Of a stretch of DNA of 53,279 bases, positions 35,536 through 42,816 are shown in pieces (within the stretch, counting starts at the first letter, position 1; each line of letters starts with the position of its first letter). The DNA is from an uncultured Gammaproteobacteria bacterium. Lineage in GTDB: Bacteria; Pseudomonadota; Gammaproteobacteria; GCA-2729495. The stretch spans positions 1 through 53,279 of the forward strand of contig CAMYJV010000001.1 of NCBI GenBank assembly GCA_947258805.1, given 5' to 3'. Position numbers and translations under genes: made by a program. The notes beneath the pieces were generated by a model, which was given only the letters and a program-made list of their open reading frames with translations, searched no databases and was not told the DNA's origin.

Positions 35536-35994
35536 ATGAACACCGTGTTTGAATCCAAGCGGGACGCCTGGATCGTTGCCCTGATTTGGGTTGGGGCCTT
35601 GATGTGTGTGTTCGCGGCCTCAGAGCAGTTTGGAAGTGCAGCACCTTTGGCGCTGAGAGCGACGATGCTGATTCTTTTCGGAGCTGCCGCTGCCTTTATG
35701 CTGTGGGTACTCTATGCCATCGACTATACGGTGACCACTGAGCATCTGTCGATTCGGTGCGGGCCGCTACGCTATCGCCTGCCACTTGCCCAGATCGACT
35801 CGGTGCAGCCATCGCGCAATCCCTTGTCCAGTCCTGCGGCGTCCCTCGACCGGCTGCTCATCAAGTGGAATAACGAGCGCAAGAGAATCCTCATCTCTCC
35901 GTTGGACAAGGGCGAATTCCTGCGCGAACTGGACAGGCGCTGCGCGCAGCTGAAAATGGAGGGCGAAGGCCTGGTCAGGGCTTCAGCCACGTGA
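35536..35994 (+). CDS. Bacterial PH-domain membrane protein (bPH type)
   Basis: A 152-residue protein with two transmembrane helices (AWIVALIWVGALMCVFAA; LRATMLILFGAAAAFMLWVLYAI) followed by a PH-like domain: YTVTTEHLSIRCGPLRYRLPLAQIDSV, PSRNPLSSPAASLDRLLIKW and KRILISPLDKGEFLREL. This fits the PF06713-type (YokE-like) family. The role is unknown; such domains may bind peptides or lipids at the membrane. I favour the ATG at 35536, preceded by GGAGG, over ATGs at 35503 and 35518. Confidence 0.75.
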   Translation: MNTVFESKRDAWIVALIWVGALMCVFAASEQFGSAAPLALRATMLILFGAAAAFMLWVLYAIDYTVTTEHLSIRCGPLRYRLPLAQIDSVQPSRNPLSSPAASLDRLLIKWNNERKRILISPLDKGEFLRELDRRCAQLKMEGEGLVRASAT

Positions 35995-36048
35995 CGGCTT
36001 GTGGCGAGAAGCAGCAACTCGTAAAACCTTGTCAACGATCGTGGTGAG

Positions 36049-36344
36049 ATGATGGACCGGTCGACTGGATTTTGGGACAAGATTGCAGATCGTTATTCGA
36101 AGCGACCCATTACTGATGAAGCTTCATACCAGAAGAAACTGCAGGTCACGCGCAAATACTTTCGGCCGGATTCCGAGGTATTGGAGTTGGGCTGTGGGAC
36201 GGGTTCGACTGCTATCGCTCATGCGCCCTACGTGAAACATATTCATGCAATCGATATCTCGTCGAAAATGATCGCGATTGCGCAGGGCAAGGCAGACGCG
36301 GAAAAGGCAAGGCGGTATTCATGGTGGCGAAGAAGGCCGAATAG
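36049..36344 (+). pseudogene. SAM-dependent methyltransferase, internally deleted
   Basis: The first 83 or so codons are a good class I methyltransferase start: STGFWDKIADRYSKRPITDE, then motif I VLELGCGTGSTAIAHAPY and motif II IHAIDISSKMIAIAQGKADAEK. After that, similarity ends. In another reading frame, bases 36306-36344 encode GKAVFMVAKKAE plus stop, which is how such proteins normally end. So a central piece of roughly 350-400 bases has been lost with a frame change. The junction lies near a repeated GGCAAGGC (36286 and 36305 areas). The open frame runs on to 36414 but encodes only junk after the junction. Confidence 0.75.
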
Positions 36345-36410
36345 CCGCAGTCAGATATCTAATTCTGGCCGGCAGAGCCTTTTCGCCAGCTCCAAGCGCC
36401 GGATCGGTTT

Positions 36411-36707
36411 TTAATCATCCTTGTTCAGCCGGTAGTAGCAAGCGCCGCACAATCCGCCGTTTGTCGACATGTGCACCTGTTCCGGCCAGGGCGGCGTATC
36501 CCCGCACAAATCACAGCATTGCTGATTGGCCTGTACCACGTGCCGATCAAAGACTTGACGCTGTTTTTCCGTTAGCGAGTCCACCCCTTTATCAATGGCC
36601 TGTCGGGTGACGCCTAGCGGCGCACCGTCCAATAAGTTTTGATTGATGAGATGTTCCAGCCAGCTGACGAAGGCCGTCTGTTCAATCACCATATCTGGAA
36701 AACTCAT
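36411..36707 (-). CDS. Hypothetical protein with a putative zinc ribbon
   Basis: A 98-residue protein, not recognised. The N-terminal half is helical (SFPDMVIEQTAFVSWLEHLI); the C-terminal half has two paired cysteines, CCDLCGDTPPWPE and GGLCGACYYRL, spaced like a zinc ribbon. The ATG at 36707 has GAGG 7 bases upstream, so I prefer it over the longer frame to 36779. It lies tail-to-tail with the methyltransferase pseudogene in a patch of unusual composition. Confidence 0.6.
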   Translation of the reverse strand: MSFPDMVIEQTAFVSWLEHLINQNLLDGAPLGVTRQAIDKGVDSLTEKQRQVFDRHVVQANQQCCDLCGDTPPWPEQVHMSTNGGLCGACYYRLNKDD

Positions 36708-36880
36708 CCGCACGCCTCGATATCGTCCAACCAACGAACAATAGGGTGAGATGAGCAGTCTGGCTTGGACGCGGATCACGCTTCGACGCCAAACCGGCTA
36801 AACATGGCGATTTTTAGAGAGTCAAAGCCCCGTTCGGGCGAGGATCTGCTCTGCCCGGCGACCGACCGCTATTCTGTCCG

Positions 36881-38002
36881 TTACCTTACGACCACGCAGA
36901 CGTCGTTCGGTCGCAGGTAGCGCACGATGGGCGGACCCTGTTCCGGCATCAGCACTTCAACGTCGTCGTCCCCCGGCTGGTCGCGGCAATCGGTGGACCG
37001 CAGGTAGTCCCATTCCCCCGCGCCTTCGTCGTCGCCCCGATCCGTTCTGAGCATACTGGATGCGGGAATGCCGGCGTCCAGGTACCTCGCCGCGGCGTCC
37101 TGGCTGGGCTGCCCGTTGCCATGGCCTGACGGAAAGATCACGAATGTGGGTTGCACGGCATCGATCAGGCACCGTGAACTGGCGTTATTCGCGCCGTGGT
37201 TCGGTGCGAGGAGCACGTCGGCTTTCAGGGGCACCGAGGCTTGTTGAATGATCATTGCAGCCTCGGCGAAACCACATTTTTCGGCAGGCCACGCCGACAA
37301 GCGCCCAATCGTATCGCCCGTTAGCAGCAGCGATGCGTCCCGATAGTCCAGCCTGACCACTATGCTGACGGCTTTCTGCAGCTCGGCCTCGCTCAGGTCT
37401 TCGGTGGTCGGCCACGACCGCCAGCCGGCGACAAACGTAACCGTCGCATCGCCGAGCTGGAAGACCGTGCCAGGCGCTATCGCACTGTCGTGAAGTTCGC
37501 GGACCACGGTCCCGGCCGTTTCAGCGTCGGCAATTGCGCGCACCGTCTTGCGGTAGCTCAACTGGGGCCGCCGATAGCCGGTCCACCAGATCTCGCCCAC
37601 GCGGAATTCGCCAAGTAGTTGCGGCACGTCCTGCATATGCCTGCCGTCACTGTGGCTGATGACCAGCAACTCGATGCTGCCGTCACCCACGATTTCACGG
37701 ATGGCTTTCAGGCAGGCCTGGTCGATGCCGCCGGCGTCATACACGAAGTGCCGGCGGTCTCGTGTGGCAGCGATCACGCACAGGGCCGATCCGACGTCGA
37801 CTATTCGTACGTAGGTGCCGACGCTCTTGCCGTCCTCTCCAGCGGCATCCGGGCTGCCCGTTTCAGGGGCGAAGACCGTTTCATCGAAGGGCCGTGCGGT
37901 GGGCGAATTAACGGCCACCGCGCAGCTGATGATCACCAGGGGGATCGCGATGAAACTCAGCACTCGCAACAACGCGCGCCGTGAGTATGTCTTGCGGACC
38001 AT
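36881..38002 (-). CDS. ComEC/Rec2-like metallo-beta-lactamase fold protein
   Basis: A 373-residue protein starting MVRKTYSRRALLRVLSFIAI: a twin-arginine-like signal leading to IISCAV, a possible lipobox. The rest matches the MBL domain of ComEC: VRIVDVGSALCVI, VISHSDGRHMQDVPQLL, SLLLTGDTIG and ADVLLAPNHGANNASS. Key ligands differ: HSDGRH in place of HxDxDH (Arg at the second Asp) and PNHG in place of PHHG. It lacks the ComEC channel domain, so a DNA-uptake role is unlikely; it may be an exported hydrolase with altered metal binding or an inactive relative. The ATG at 38002 has AGGTGG just upstream. Confidence 0.75.
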   Translation of the reverse strand: MVRKTYSRRALLRVLSFIAIPLVIISCAVAVNSPTARPFDETVFAPETGSPDAAGEDGKSVGTYVRIVDVGSALCVIAATRDRRHFVYDAGGIDQACLKAIREIVGDGSIELLVISHSDGRHMQDVPQLLGEFRVGEIWWTGYRRPQLSYRKTVRAIADAETAGTVVRELHDSAIAPGTVFQLGDATVTFVAGWRSWPTTEDLSEAELQKAVSIVVRLDYRDASLLLTGDTIGRLSAWPAEKCGFAEAAMIIQQASVPLKADVLLAPNHGANNASSRCLIDAVQPTFVIFPSGHGNGQPSQDAAARYLDAGIPASSMLRTDRGDDEGAGEWDYLRSTDCRDQPGDDDVEVLMPEQGPPIVRYLRPNDVCVVVR

Positions 38003-38264
38003 CGGGCCACCTGTAGATGGAGTTGAAAGACCAGGAGCACTGGTGCCCTGGGCAACCGGTGCAACGAAGCAATCGAAAACCTGTAAGGATATGCTACCGC
38101 GACTGAAGCGCGGGGACAGACAACAACGGTTGCTGGCCGGGAGACCGAAAGGCCTTGATCCAACATGAATCTTTTGCATTGTTGCCGCGCGCCAGTGGTT
38201 CGGCGTTACCATCGTGTCCTCGGACAGGCGCTCCGCTGGGGCTATACCCGGTAACCTGCAAGTG

Positions 38265-39047
38265 GTGACCCGCAAACTCATGTCTGCACTGGCAACAGGG
38301 ATCCTGATCTACCTCGGGGCGTGTGTCCTGCTATACGCGGGCCAGCGGCGCCTGATCTACTTCCCGCGCGCGGAGGTCACGCAGGCCCCGGCCGAAGCGG
38401 TCTGGCTGCCCAGCGCCGGCGAGAGACTGAAGCTCTGGCGGCTGAGGGGTGCGGGCGGCAGTGCAATCATCTACTTCGGTGGCAACGCCGAAGACGTGGC
38501 GAATAACATTCCCGACTATGCCAGCTGGTTACCTGACTACTCCGTCTACTTCGTGAACTACCGCGGCTACGGGGGCAGCTCCGGCAGTCCTTCGGAACCG
38601 GCCCTGTTCGAAGATGCGCTGAACGTTTACGACGCGCTGGCAGAGAGGTACCAGAGCATTACCGTTGTGGGTCGGAGCCTGGGCAGCGGTGTGGCCATGT
38701 ACCTGGCTGCGGCGCGGGACGTGGCGCGGGTGGTGCTGGTTACGCCCTTCGACAGCGTGGAGCGGGTCGCACGCCGCGTGATGCCAGTCTTTCCGACGGG
38801 CTGGCTGTTGCGGGATCGCTTCGACTCGGTGAGCCGGGCACCGGCCGTCCGGGCTCCGGTCCTGGTGCTGATTGCCGAGGAGGATGGGGTTATAACCAGG
38901 CCCCACTCCGATGCCCTGGTGGACGCGTTTCCGGACCAGCAGGTCAAGGTGCGAATCATCGACGGCGCCGATCACAACACCGTGCACATGTGGCCCGACT
39001 ATGCACTTAGCCTGCAGGACTTCCTGGTGCAATCGGTGAACCGATAG
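38265..39047 (+). CDS. Membrane-anchored alpha/beta hydrolase (YfhR/ABHD-like)
   Basis: An alpha/beta hydrolase of about 260 residues with an N-terminal membrane helix (ALATGILIYLGACVLLYAG) and the segment QRRLIYFPRAEVTQAPAEA common to this group. The nucleophile elbow is VVGRSLGSGVAMYLAA (Ser), the acid lies in LVLIAEEDGVITRP, and the His in DGADHNTVHMWPDY. The substrate is unknown. I start at the GTG at 38265 so that basic residues precede the helix; an ATG at 38280 or a GTG at 38262 is equally possible. Confidence 0.82.
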   Translation: MTRKLMSALATGILIYLGACVLLYAGQRRLIYFPRAEVTQAPAEAVWLPSAGERLKLWRLRGAGGSAIIYFGGNAEDVANNIPDYASWLPDYSVYFVNYRGYGGSSGSPSEPALFEDALNVYDALAERYQSITVVGRSLGSGVAMYLAAARDVARVVLVTPFDSVERVARRVMPVFPTGWLLRDRFDSVSRAPAVRAPVLVLIAEEDGVITRPHSDALVDAFPDQQVKVRIIDGADHNTVHMWPDYALSLQDFLVQSVNR

Positions 39048-39067
39048 CGCTGCGGAGCCGATCCACT

Positions 39068-39358
39068 GTGGCATGGTTCGTCTATATCGTGCGCTGTGCG
39101 GATGAGTCCCTGTATACCGGCATTGCCAGGGACGTGCCCGGGCGCATCGTCCAGCACAATCTCGGCAAGGGCGCGCGCTACACACGTTCGCGATTGCCGG
39201 TGCAGGTGGTCTACCAGGAAGGCGCGGCCGATCGGGGCGCCGCGCTGCGCCGGGAAATGGCCATCAAGCGCTTACCCCGGTCCGCCAAGCTCGCGCTGTT
39301 CGAGGCCGCGGGAGGAACGGGCCAGCGGGCGATCAGGCGGTCTGACATAAAGCCATAA
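39068..39358 (+). CDS. GIY-YIG nuclease family protein (UPF0213, YhbQ-like)
   Basis: A 96-residue single-domain GIY-YIG protein: WFVYIVRCADESLYTGIARDVPGRIVQHN contains the motif in its V-Y-I/Y-T-G form, followed by LGKGARYTRSRLPVQVVY and a catalytic-type Glu in ALRREMAIKRLPR. This is the YhbQ family, whose E. coli member has nuclease activity on nucleic acids. It starts at a GTG, 20 bases after the hydrolase gene. Confidence 0.88.
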   Translation: MAWFVYIVRCADESLYTGIARDVPGRIVQHNLGKGARYTRSRLPVQVVYQEGAADRGAALRREMAIKRLPRSAKLALFEAAGGTGQRAIRRSDIKP

Positions 39359-39440
39359 CGGGCCGGTCAAAAACCGCATAGCCATGCGGCTTGCAGGTGC
39401 CAACGAACGCTGCGTGATCTCACGGTCAGGCCGCCCTAAA

Positions 39441-39457
39441 ATTGAGGTGTCCTCAAT
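39441..39457. promoter_or_regulatory. 17-base perfect palindrome upstream of a small gene
   Basis: ATTGAGG-TGT-CCTCAAT, a perfect 7-base inverted repeat with a 3-base spacer, ends 18 bases before the ATG of the 73-residue gene. As DNA it looks like a repressor operator; as RNA it would be a small hairpin next to the ribosome binding site (AAGAGGT). I do not recognise the motif. Confidence 0.4.
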
Positions 39458-39475
39458 AATAAGAAGAAAGAGGTC

Positions 39476-39697
39476 ATGGACGACGTCATTAATAGCGAAC
39501 CCCGCAAGGGACTCGATTACATCGGGTACAAGAATCGCCAGTCGCTGCTCGACTGGGAAGAACGTCTTTGGCAGCGTCGACTGCGCGGCGAAATGGTGGA
39601 CCCGCGAGACGAGCAAGGCCGCCGGCAGTTCAGAGACCAGCAGCTGCGCATTGCGACCTTGCGCAGCCTCGCCCGCAAGATGTACGACCGCGACTGA
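39476..39697 (+). CDS. Small conserved-looking hypothetical protein
   Basis: A 73-residue protein rich in Arg, Glu and Gln: MDDVINSEPRKGLDYIGYKN, then a predicted helical hairpin (RQSLLDWEERLWQRRLRGEM, QLRIATLRSLARKMYDRD). It has no recognised domain. Evidence that it is real: a strong ribosome binding site (AAGAGGT, spacing about 5), a sensible amphipathic composition, and a palindrome just upstream. A longer frame on the opposite strand lacks these marks. Confidence 0.6.
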   Translation: MDDVINSEPRKGLDYIGYKNRQSLLDWEERLWQRRLRGEMVDPRDEQGRRQFRDQQLRIATLRSLARKMYDRD

Positions 39698-39756
39698 TTC
39701 GCACTGCCCGTCGGGCACCGCACGAACGCCCGCGTATAATCCTCAGATCTTCAGCA

Positions 39757-39933
39757 ATGAGGGCGTCGCGTGTGCGCAGCCTTTGCCACCTTCTGCAGCC
39801 CGATGAGTCTGATGAATACTGGACAGACGAGCATTGCTTTATCCTTGAATTGTCGAACGACGCCGATGACCTGGTCTTCCTGTGTATCTGCACGCCTCGT
39901 TTCCAGTGGCCTCAATATGAGTCGCTGGAATAG
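39757..39933 (+). pseudogene. Possible relic of a cupin-domain gene
   Basis: The 58-codon frame has a convincing start, LQPDESDEYWTDEHCFILELSNDADD, resembling the opening of small cupin proteins in which DDxxxSIARARVxxGVTT normally follows. Here the frame instead ends FLCICTPRFQWPQYESLE. A shifted frame over the same bases gives VSARLVSSGLNMSRW, vaguely like the missing part. So it may be a truncated, frameshifted remnant. A TATAAT lies at 39735-39740 without a good -35. The cupin identification is from memory of the family and is uncertain. Confidence 0.4.
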
Positions 39934-39965
39934 TCGTTTCACGCCTGCTCCCGGAGACAGTCACT

Positions 39966-40454
39966 ATGGAACTCAAAGGGTCCTGCCATTGTGGTGCGGT
40001 GAAGTTCACGCTGCAGTCGCGCCATCCCTACCCTTTCAATCTCTGTTACTGCTCGATCTGCCGCAAGACGGCCGGCGGCGGCGGTTATGCCATCAATCTG
40101 AGCGGTGACCACCGTACGATCCAGGTCACGGGTGAAGAGCACGTCGCCGTATACCATGCACGTCTGCGTGACCCGCAGACCGGTGATACTCGGGAGAGCC
40201 GCGGCGAACGGCGCTTCTGTAGCCACTGTGGCAGCGCGCTGTGGGTCTGGGATCCCAATTGGCCGGATCTCGTGCACCCCTTCGCGTCGGCCATCGACAG
40301 CGATTTGCCGATACCGCCGGAACGTACCCACCTGCTGCTCGACTCGAAGGCCAACTGGGTACAGTTGCACGCCGACCCGCAGGACAAGCAGTTCCCCAGC
40401 TACCCCCTTGAATCCATTGCCGCCTGGCACGAGCGCCTGGGCCTGGAATGCTGA
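39966..40454 (+). CDS. GFA family protein (glutathione-dependent formaldehyde-activating-like)
   Basis: A 162-residue zinc protein with the Cys pattern of the GFA/CENP-V fold: GSCHCGAVKF, CYCSICRKTAGGGG and FCSHCGSALWVWDP. The family is named for an enzyme that helps form S-hydroxymethylglutathione, but most members have unknown substrates. The mature sequence looks complete. It is a single gene, 27 bases before the DUF2784 gene. Confidence 0.9.
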   Translation: MELKGSCHCGAVKFTLQSRHPYPFNLCYCSICRKTAGGGGYAINLSGDHRTIQVTGEEHVAVYHARLRDPQTGDTRESRGERRFCSHCGSALWVWDPNWPDLVHPFASAIDSDLPIPPERTHLLLDSKANWVQLHADPQDKQFPSYPLESIAAWHERLGLEC

Positions 40455-40480
40455 CGGCCTGAGACGCGTCGCTGTTTGTC

Positions 40481-40882
40481 ATGGCCAGCCCGGCTTTCTA
40501 TCAGTTCCTTGCCGACTTCGTGCTGCTGGTGCACTTCAGCTTCGTGGTGTTTGTCGTGCTCGGGTTTCTCACCGTTCTGGTCGGCCCGCTCTTTCGATGG
40601 CAATGGATCTATTCGCTTCGTTACCGGTGGCTGCACGTGGCCGCCATTGCGGTGGTGGTGGCCCAGGCCTGGCTCGGCCGCCTGTGCCCGCTGACGATCT
40701 GGGAGAACGATCTCCGGCAGCGTGCCGGGCAAGCGGGCTACGACGCCAGCTTCATCCAGCACTGGCTGCAGCGGCTGCTGTACTACGATTTCCCGCCGTG
40801 GGTATTCGGCGTGGCCTACACGGTGTTCGGCGCGCTGATTCTCGGGATGTGGTGGCGTGACAGGAAGCATTTGCGGCGCTGA
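40481..40882 (+). CDS. DUF2784 membrane protein
   Basis: A 133-residue integral membrane protein with about four helices: FLADFVLLVHFSFVVFVVLG, RYRWLHVAAIAVVVAQAWLG, CPLTIWEND and PPWVFGVAYTVFGALILGMW. The LVHFxFVxFVVLG start and CPLTxWE motif define DUF2784. Function unknown. It has no obvious link to its neighbours. Confidence 0.85.
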   Translation: MASPAFYQFLADFVLLVHFSFVVFVVLGFLTVLVGPLFRWQWIYSLRYRWLHVAAIAVVVAQAWLGRLCPLTIWENDLRQRAGQAGYDASFIQHWLQRLLYYDFPPWVFGVAYTVFGALILGMWWRDRKHLRR

Positions 40883-40934
40883 TTCCGGGCGCAACTCGGT
40901 TAAGCTGGTCGTCCCAGAGGAAGGGGGAAACTTC

Positions 40935-41795
40935 ATGTCCTGGATTCATAGAAGCACACTGGTCATCTGTCTGTGCGCCGTGGGCGGCTGCAGCTGGTTC
41001 TATGGCGCGACCGAGCATATGGAGACGAGAAAAGGCGTGTCCAGCAGCCTGGTGGACTACCTCTACCCCAAGGGTGAAGAGCCGCCGGCGCTCAAGCCCA
41101 GGACGCCGCGACTGGAATTGCCCCTGCGCGCCGGCATCGCCTTTGTTCCCGCCCGGTCCGAAAGTTCACAGGTGCTGTCGGAGGCTAGCAAGACCCAATT
41201 GCTGAACCAGGTCAAAGCAGCCTTCATCGACCGCGAGTACATCCAGCATATCGAGGTGATTCCCGAGACCTACCTGCGCGCCAACAGCGGTTTCCCTGGG
41301 ATGCAGCAGGTCGCGCGCCTCTACGGGGTGGACGTGATGGCCCTGGTGTCTTACGACCAGGTGACGGCCACCGACGATACTCGGGCGTCGATTCTTTACT
41401 GGACTATCGTGGGTGCTTACTTTGTCCCTGCGACGGAGAACGAAGTACAGACCTTCGTGGATACCGCCGTGTTTGATGTGCCCACCGGCGCGCTGCTGTT
41501 CCGGGCGCCCGGCACGGACAAGCGCCAGTCCCAGACCACCGCGGTGCAAAGCACTCAGCGAATGCGTGACGATCGGACGGCAGGTTTCGCTTCAGCAATG
41601 ACGGACATGACGGCTAACCTGTCAACGGAGCTGGAGCGGTTCGAAGATCGTCTCGAAGAGGAACCGCAGCTTGCCGAGGTCAAGTGGCAGAAGGGCAGCG
41701 GTGGCGGCATGGGTGGCCTGAGCTGGGAATTGCTGCTGCTCCTGCTTTTGCGCCGGCGACGGGTGCGCTGCGCGTCCCGGAGAACAGGTGCATGA
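40935..41795 (+). CDS. Rhombotarget lipoprotein
   Basis: A 286-residue lipoprotein with lipobox VGGCSWFYG. The middle (LELPLRAGIAFVPARSESS, YGVDVMALVSYDQ, YWTIVGAYFVPATENEVQTF, FDVPTGALLFRAPGT) matches the family usually called rhombotarget lipoprotein. The C-terminus is a GlyGly-CTERM-like tripartite signal: GSGGGMGG, a Leu-rich helix, then Arg-Arg-Arg-Arg. Such tails are cut by rhombosortase, a dedicated rhomboid protease, allowing surface release or anchoring. No rhombosortase gene lies in this window. The ATG at 40935 places the lipobox correctly. Confidence 0.85.
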   Translation: MSWIHRSTLVICLCAVGGCSWFYGATEHMETRKGVSSSLVDYLYPKGEEPPALKPRTPRLELPLRAGIAFVPARSESSQVLSEASKTQLLNQVKAAFIDREYIQHIEVIPETYLRANSGFPGMQQVARLYGVDVMALVSYDQVTATDDTRASILYWTIVGAYFVPATENEVQTFVDTAVFDVPTGALLFRAPGTDKRQSQTTAVQSTQRMRDDRTAGFASAMTDMTANLSTELERFEDRLEEEPQLAEVKWQKGSGGGMGGLSWELLLLLLLRRRRVRCASRRTGA

Positions 41796-41890
41796 TTAAT
41801 CACCGCTGAATGAGTGGTCTTTATATCCTGAAGTTCCCGGAGGTGCGCGACAGGAATCCTGATCCGGCCGTCGTGCGAAGTAGTTAGGAT

Positions 41891-41921
41891 GGCGCACCGG
41901 GCCCCTGGACCATCGTGCGCC
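41891..41921. repeat. Inverted repeat upstream of the DUF427 gene
   Basis: GGCGCAC and GTGCGCC, 7 bases each with a 17-base spacer, lie within the 149-base gap between the lipoprotein and DUF427 genes. It could be an operator or the stem of a weak terminator; the sequence does not decide. The rest of the gap shows nothing. Confidence 0.3.
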
Positions 41922-41944
41922 CAGCCTGATTGAGGACCATCACA

Positions 41945-42226
41945 ATGAAAGCAGTCTGGAAGGACACGGTCATCGCCGACAGCGATGACACCGTCGTAGT
42001 CGAAGGCAATCACTATTTCCCGGCCGATGCCGTAAAGGCTGACCTGATCGAGAACAGCGACAAGACCACCATGTGCCCGTGGAAAGGCACGGCCCACTAC
42101 TATCACGTGGTGGTTGGCGATGCGCGCAATGCCGATGCGGCGTGGTACTACCCGGAGCCGAAAGCCGCGGCCAGTGAAATCACCGGCCGCGTGGCGTTCT
42201 GGCGCGGCGTGAACGTGACCGACTAG
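41945..42226 (+). CDS. DUF427 domain-containing protein
   Basis: A 93-residue protein with the DUF427 pattern: MKAVWKDTVIADSDDTVVVEGNHYFP, then TTMCPWKGTAHYYHVVV and AAWYYPEPKAAASEITGRVAFW. The family forms a small beta-barrel of unknown function, conserved across bacteria and fungi. The ATG at 41945 (GAGG about 9 bases upstream) fits the family start. Single gene. Confidence 0.92.
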   Translation: MKAVWKDTVIADSDDTVVVEGNHYFPADAVKADLIENSDKTTMCPWKGTAHYYHVVVGDARNADAAWYYPEPKAAASEITGRVAFWRGVNVTD

Positions 42227-42262
42227 CCCGGCCTCCGGGAGACGAACATCGGCGATGCGCGC

Positions 42263-42718
42263 GTGGCCGGGGATTTGCCGCCCAGGGCTGGCTGTTATGC
42301 GCTGGTGCTGGAACTGGCGAAGCGCGCGGATATCGATGTAGGGCGGCTCGGCCGCCTGGGCCTGGCTCCCGGTTTCTACATCTACGTGGGCAGTGCCTTC
42401 GGGCCCGGTGGCCTGCGAGCCCGTTTGCAGCGGCACTGGTCAGGCGACGGTCGGTTCCACTGGCACGTGGATTACCTGCGCGCGGTAGCGATACCCATCG
42501 TTGCCTGGTACCAGGTGCAGCTAGTGTCCCGCGAACATAAATGGGCCGCGGCCCTGGCGCGCGGACGCGGGTTGGCGCCCGTTCCAGGTTTCGGATGCAC
42601 GGACTGTCGTTGTGAGTCCCACTTGTACTACGCGGCGAAACTGCCGTCTTATGATGCTTTCCGCCGGCGTCTTGGTCGGCGGGTTATGGGTGATGGGCGT
42701 TTTTGTTCCTTTCCCTAA
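42263..42718 (+). CDS. DUF123 (GIY-YIG-like) family protein
   Basis: A 151-residue protein with the DUF123 signature: GCYALVLEL, FYIYVGSAFGPGGLRARLQRHW and FHWHVDYLRA, then a conserved CTDCRCESHLYY with closely spaced cysteines. It is a divergent GIY-YIG fold (the YVG box) often found beside DNA-repair domains in archaea and bacteria. The start is a GTG at 42263; no in-frame ATG fits. It converges on the TRAP permease genes. Confidence 0.85.
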   Translation: MAGDLPPRAGCYALVLELAKRADIDVGRLGRLGLAPGFYIYVGSAFGPGGLRARLQRHWSGDGRFHWHVDYLRAVAIPIVAWYQVQLVSREHKWAAALARGRGLAPVPGFGCTDCRCESHLYYAAKLPSYDAFRRRLGRRVMGDGRFCSFP

Positions 42719-42774
42719 GAATGCCAGAGAGGTCTGCAGCTCACGGTTGCCGATGAGGGGGCGTGTCCGGATAT

Positions 42775-42794
42775 ACCTTCGAGGGCACGAAGGT
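42775..42794. terminator. Hairpin between convergent genes
   Basis: ACCTTCG and CGAAGGT form a perfect 7-base-pair stem with a 6-base loop (AGGGCA) in the 98-base space between the convergent DUF123 and dctM genes. No strong T-run follows on either strand. It is a candidate bidirectional terminator by position only. Confidence 0.35.
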
Positions 42795-42816
42795 CTAGAG
42801 TGTCGGCCAGGTGGGC

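Noticed and set aside
39272..39718. A 148-codon minus-strand frame overlapping the YhbQ-like gene and the 73-residue gene
   Set aside because: It has no ribosome binding site or domain, and it overlaps a clear GIY-YIG gene; the 73-residue plus-strand frame has a strong ribosome binding site.
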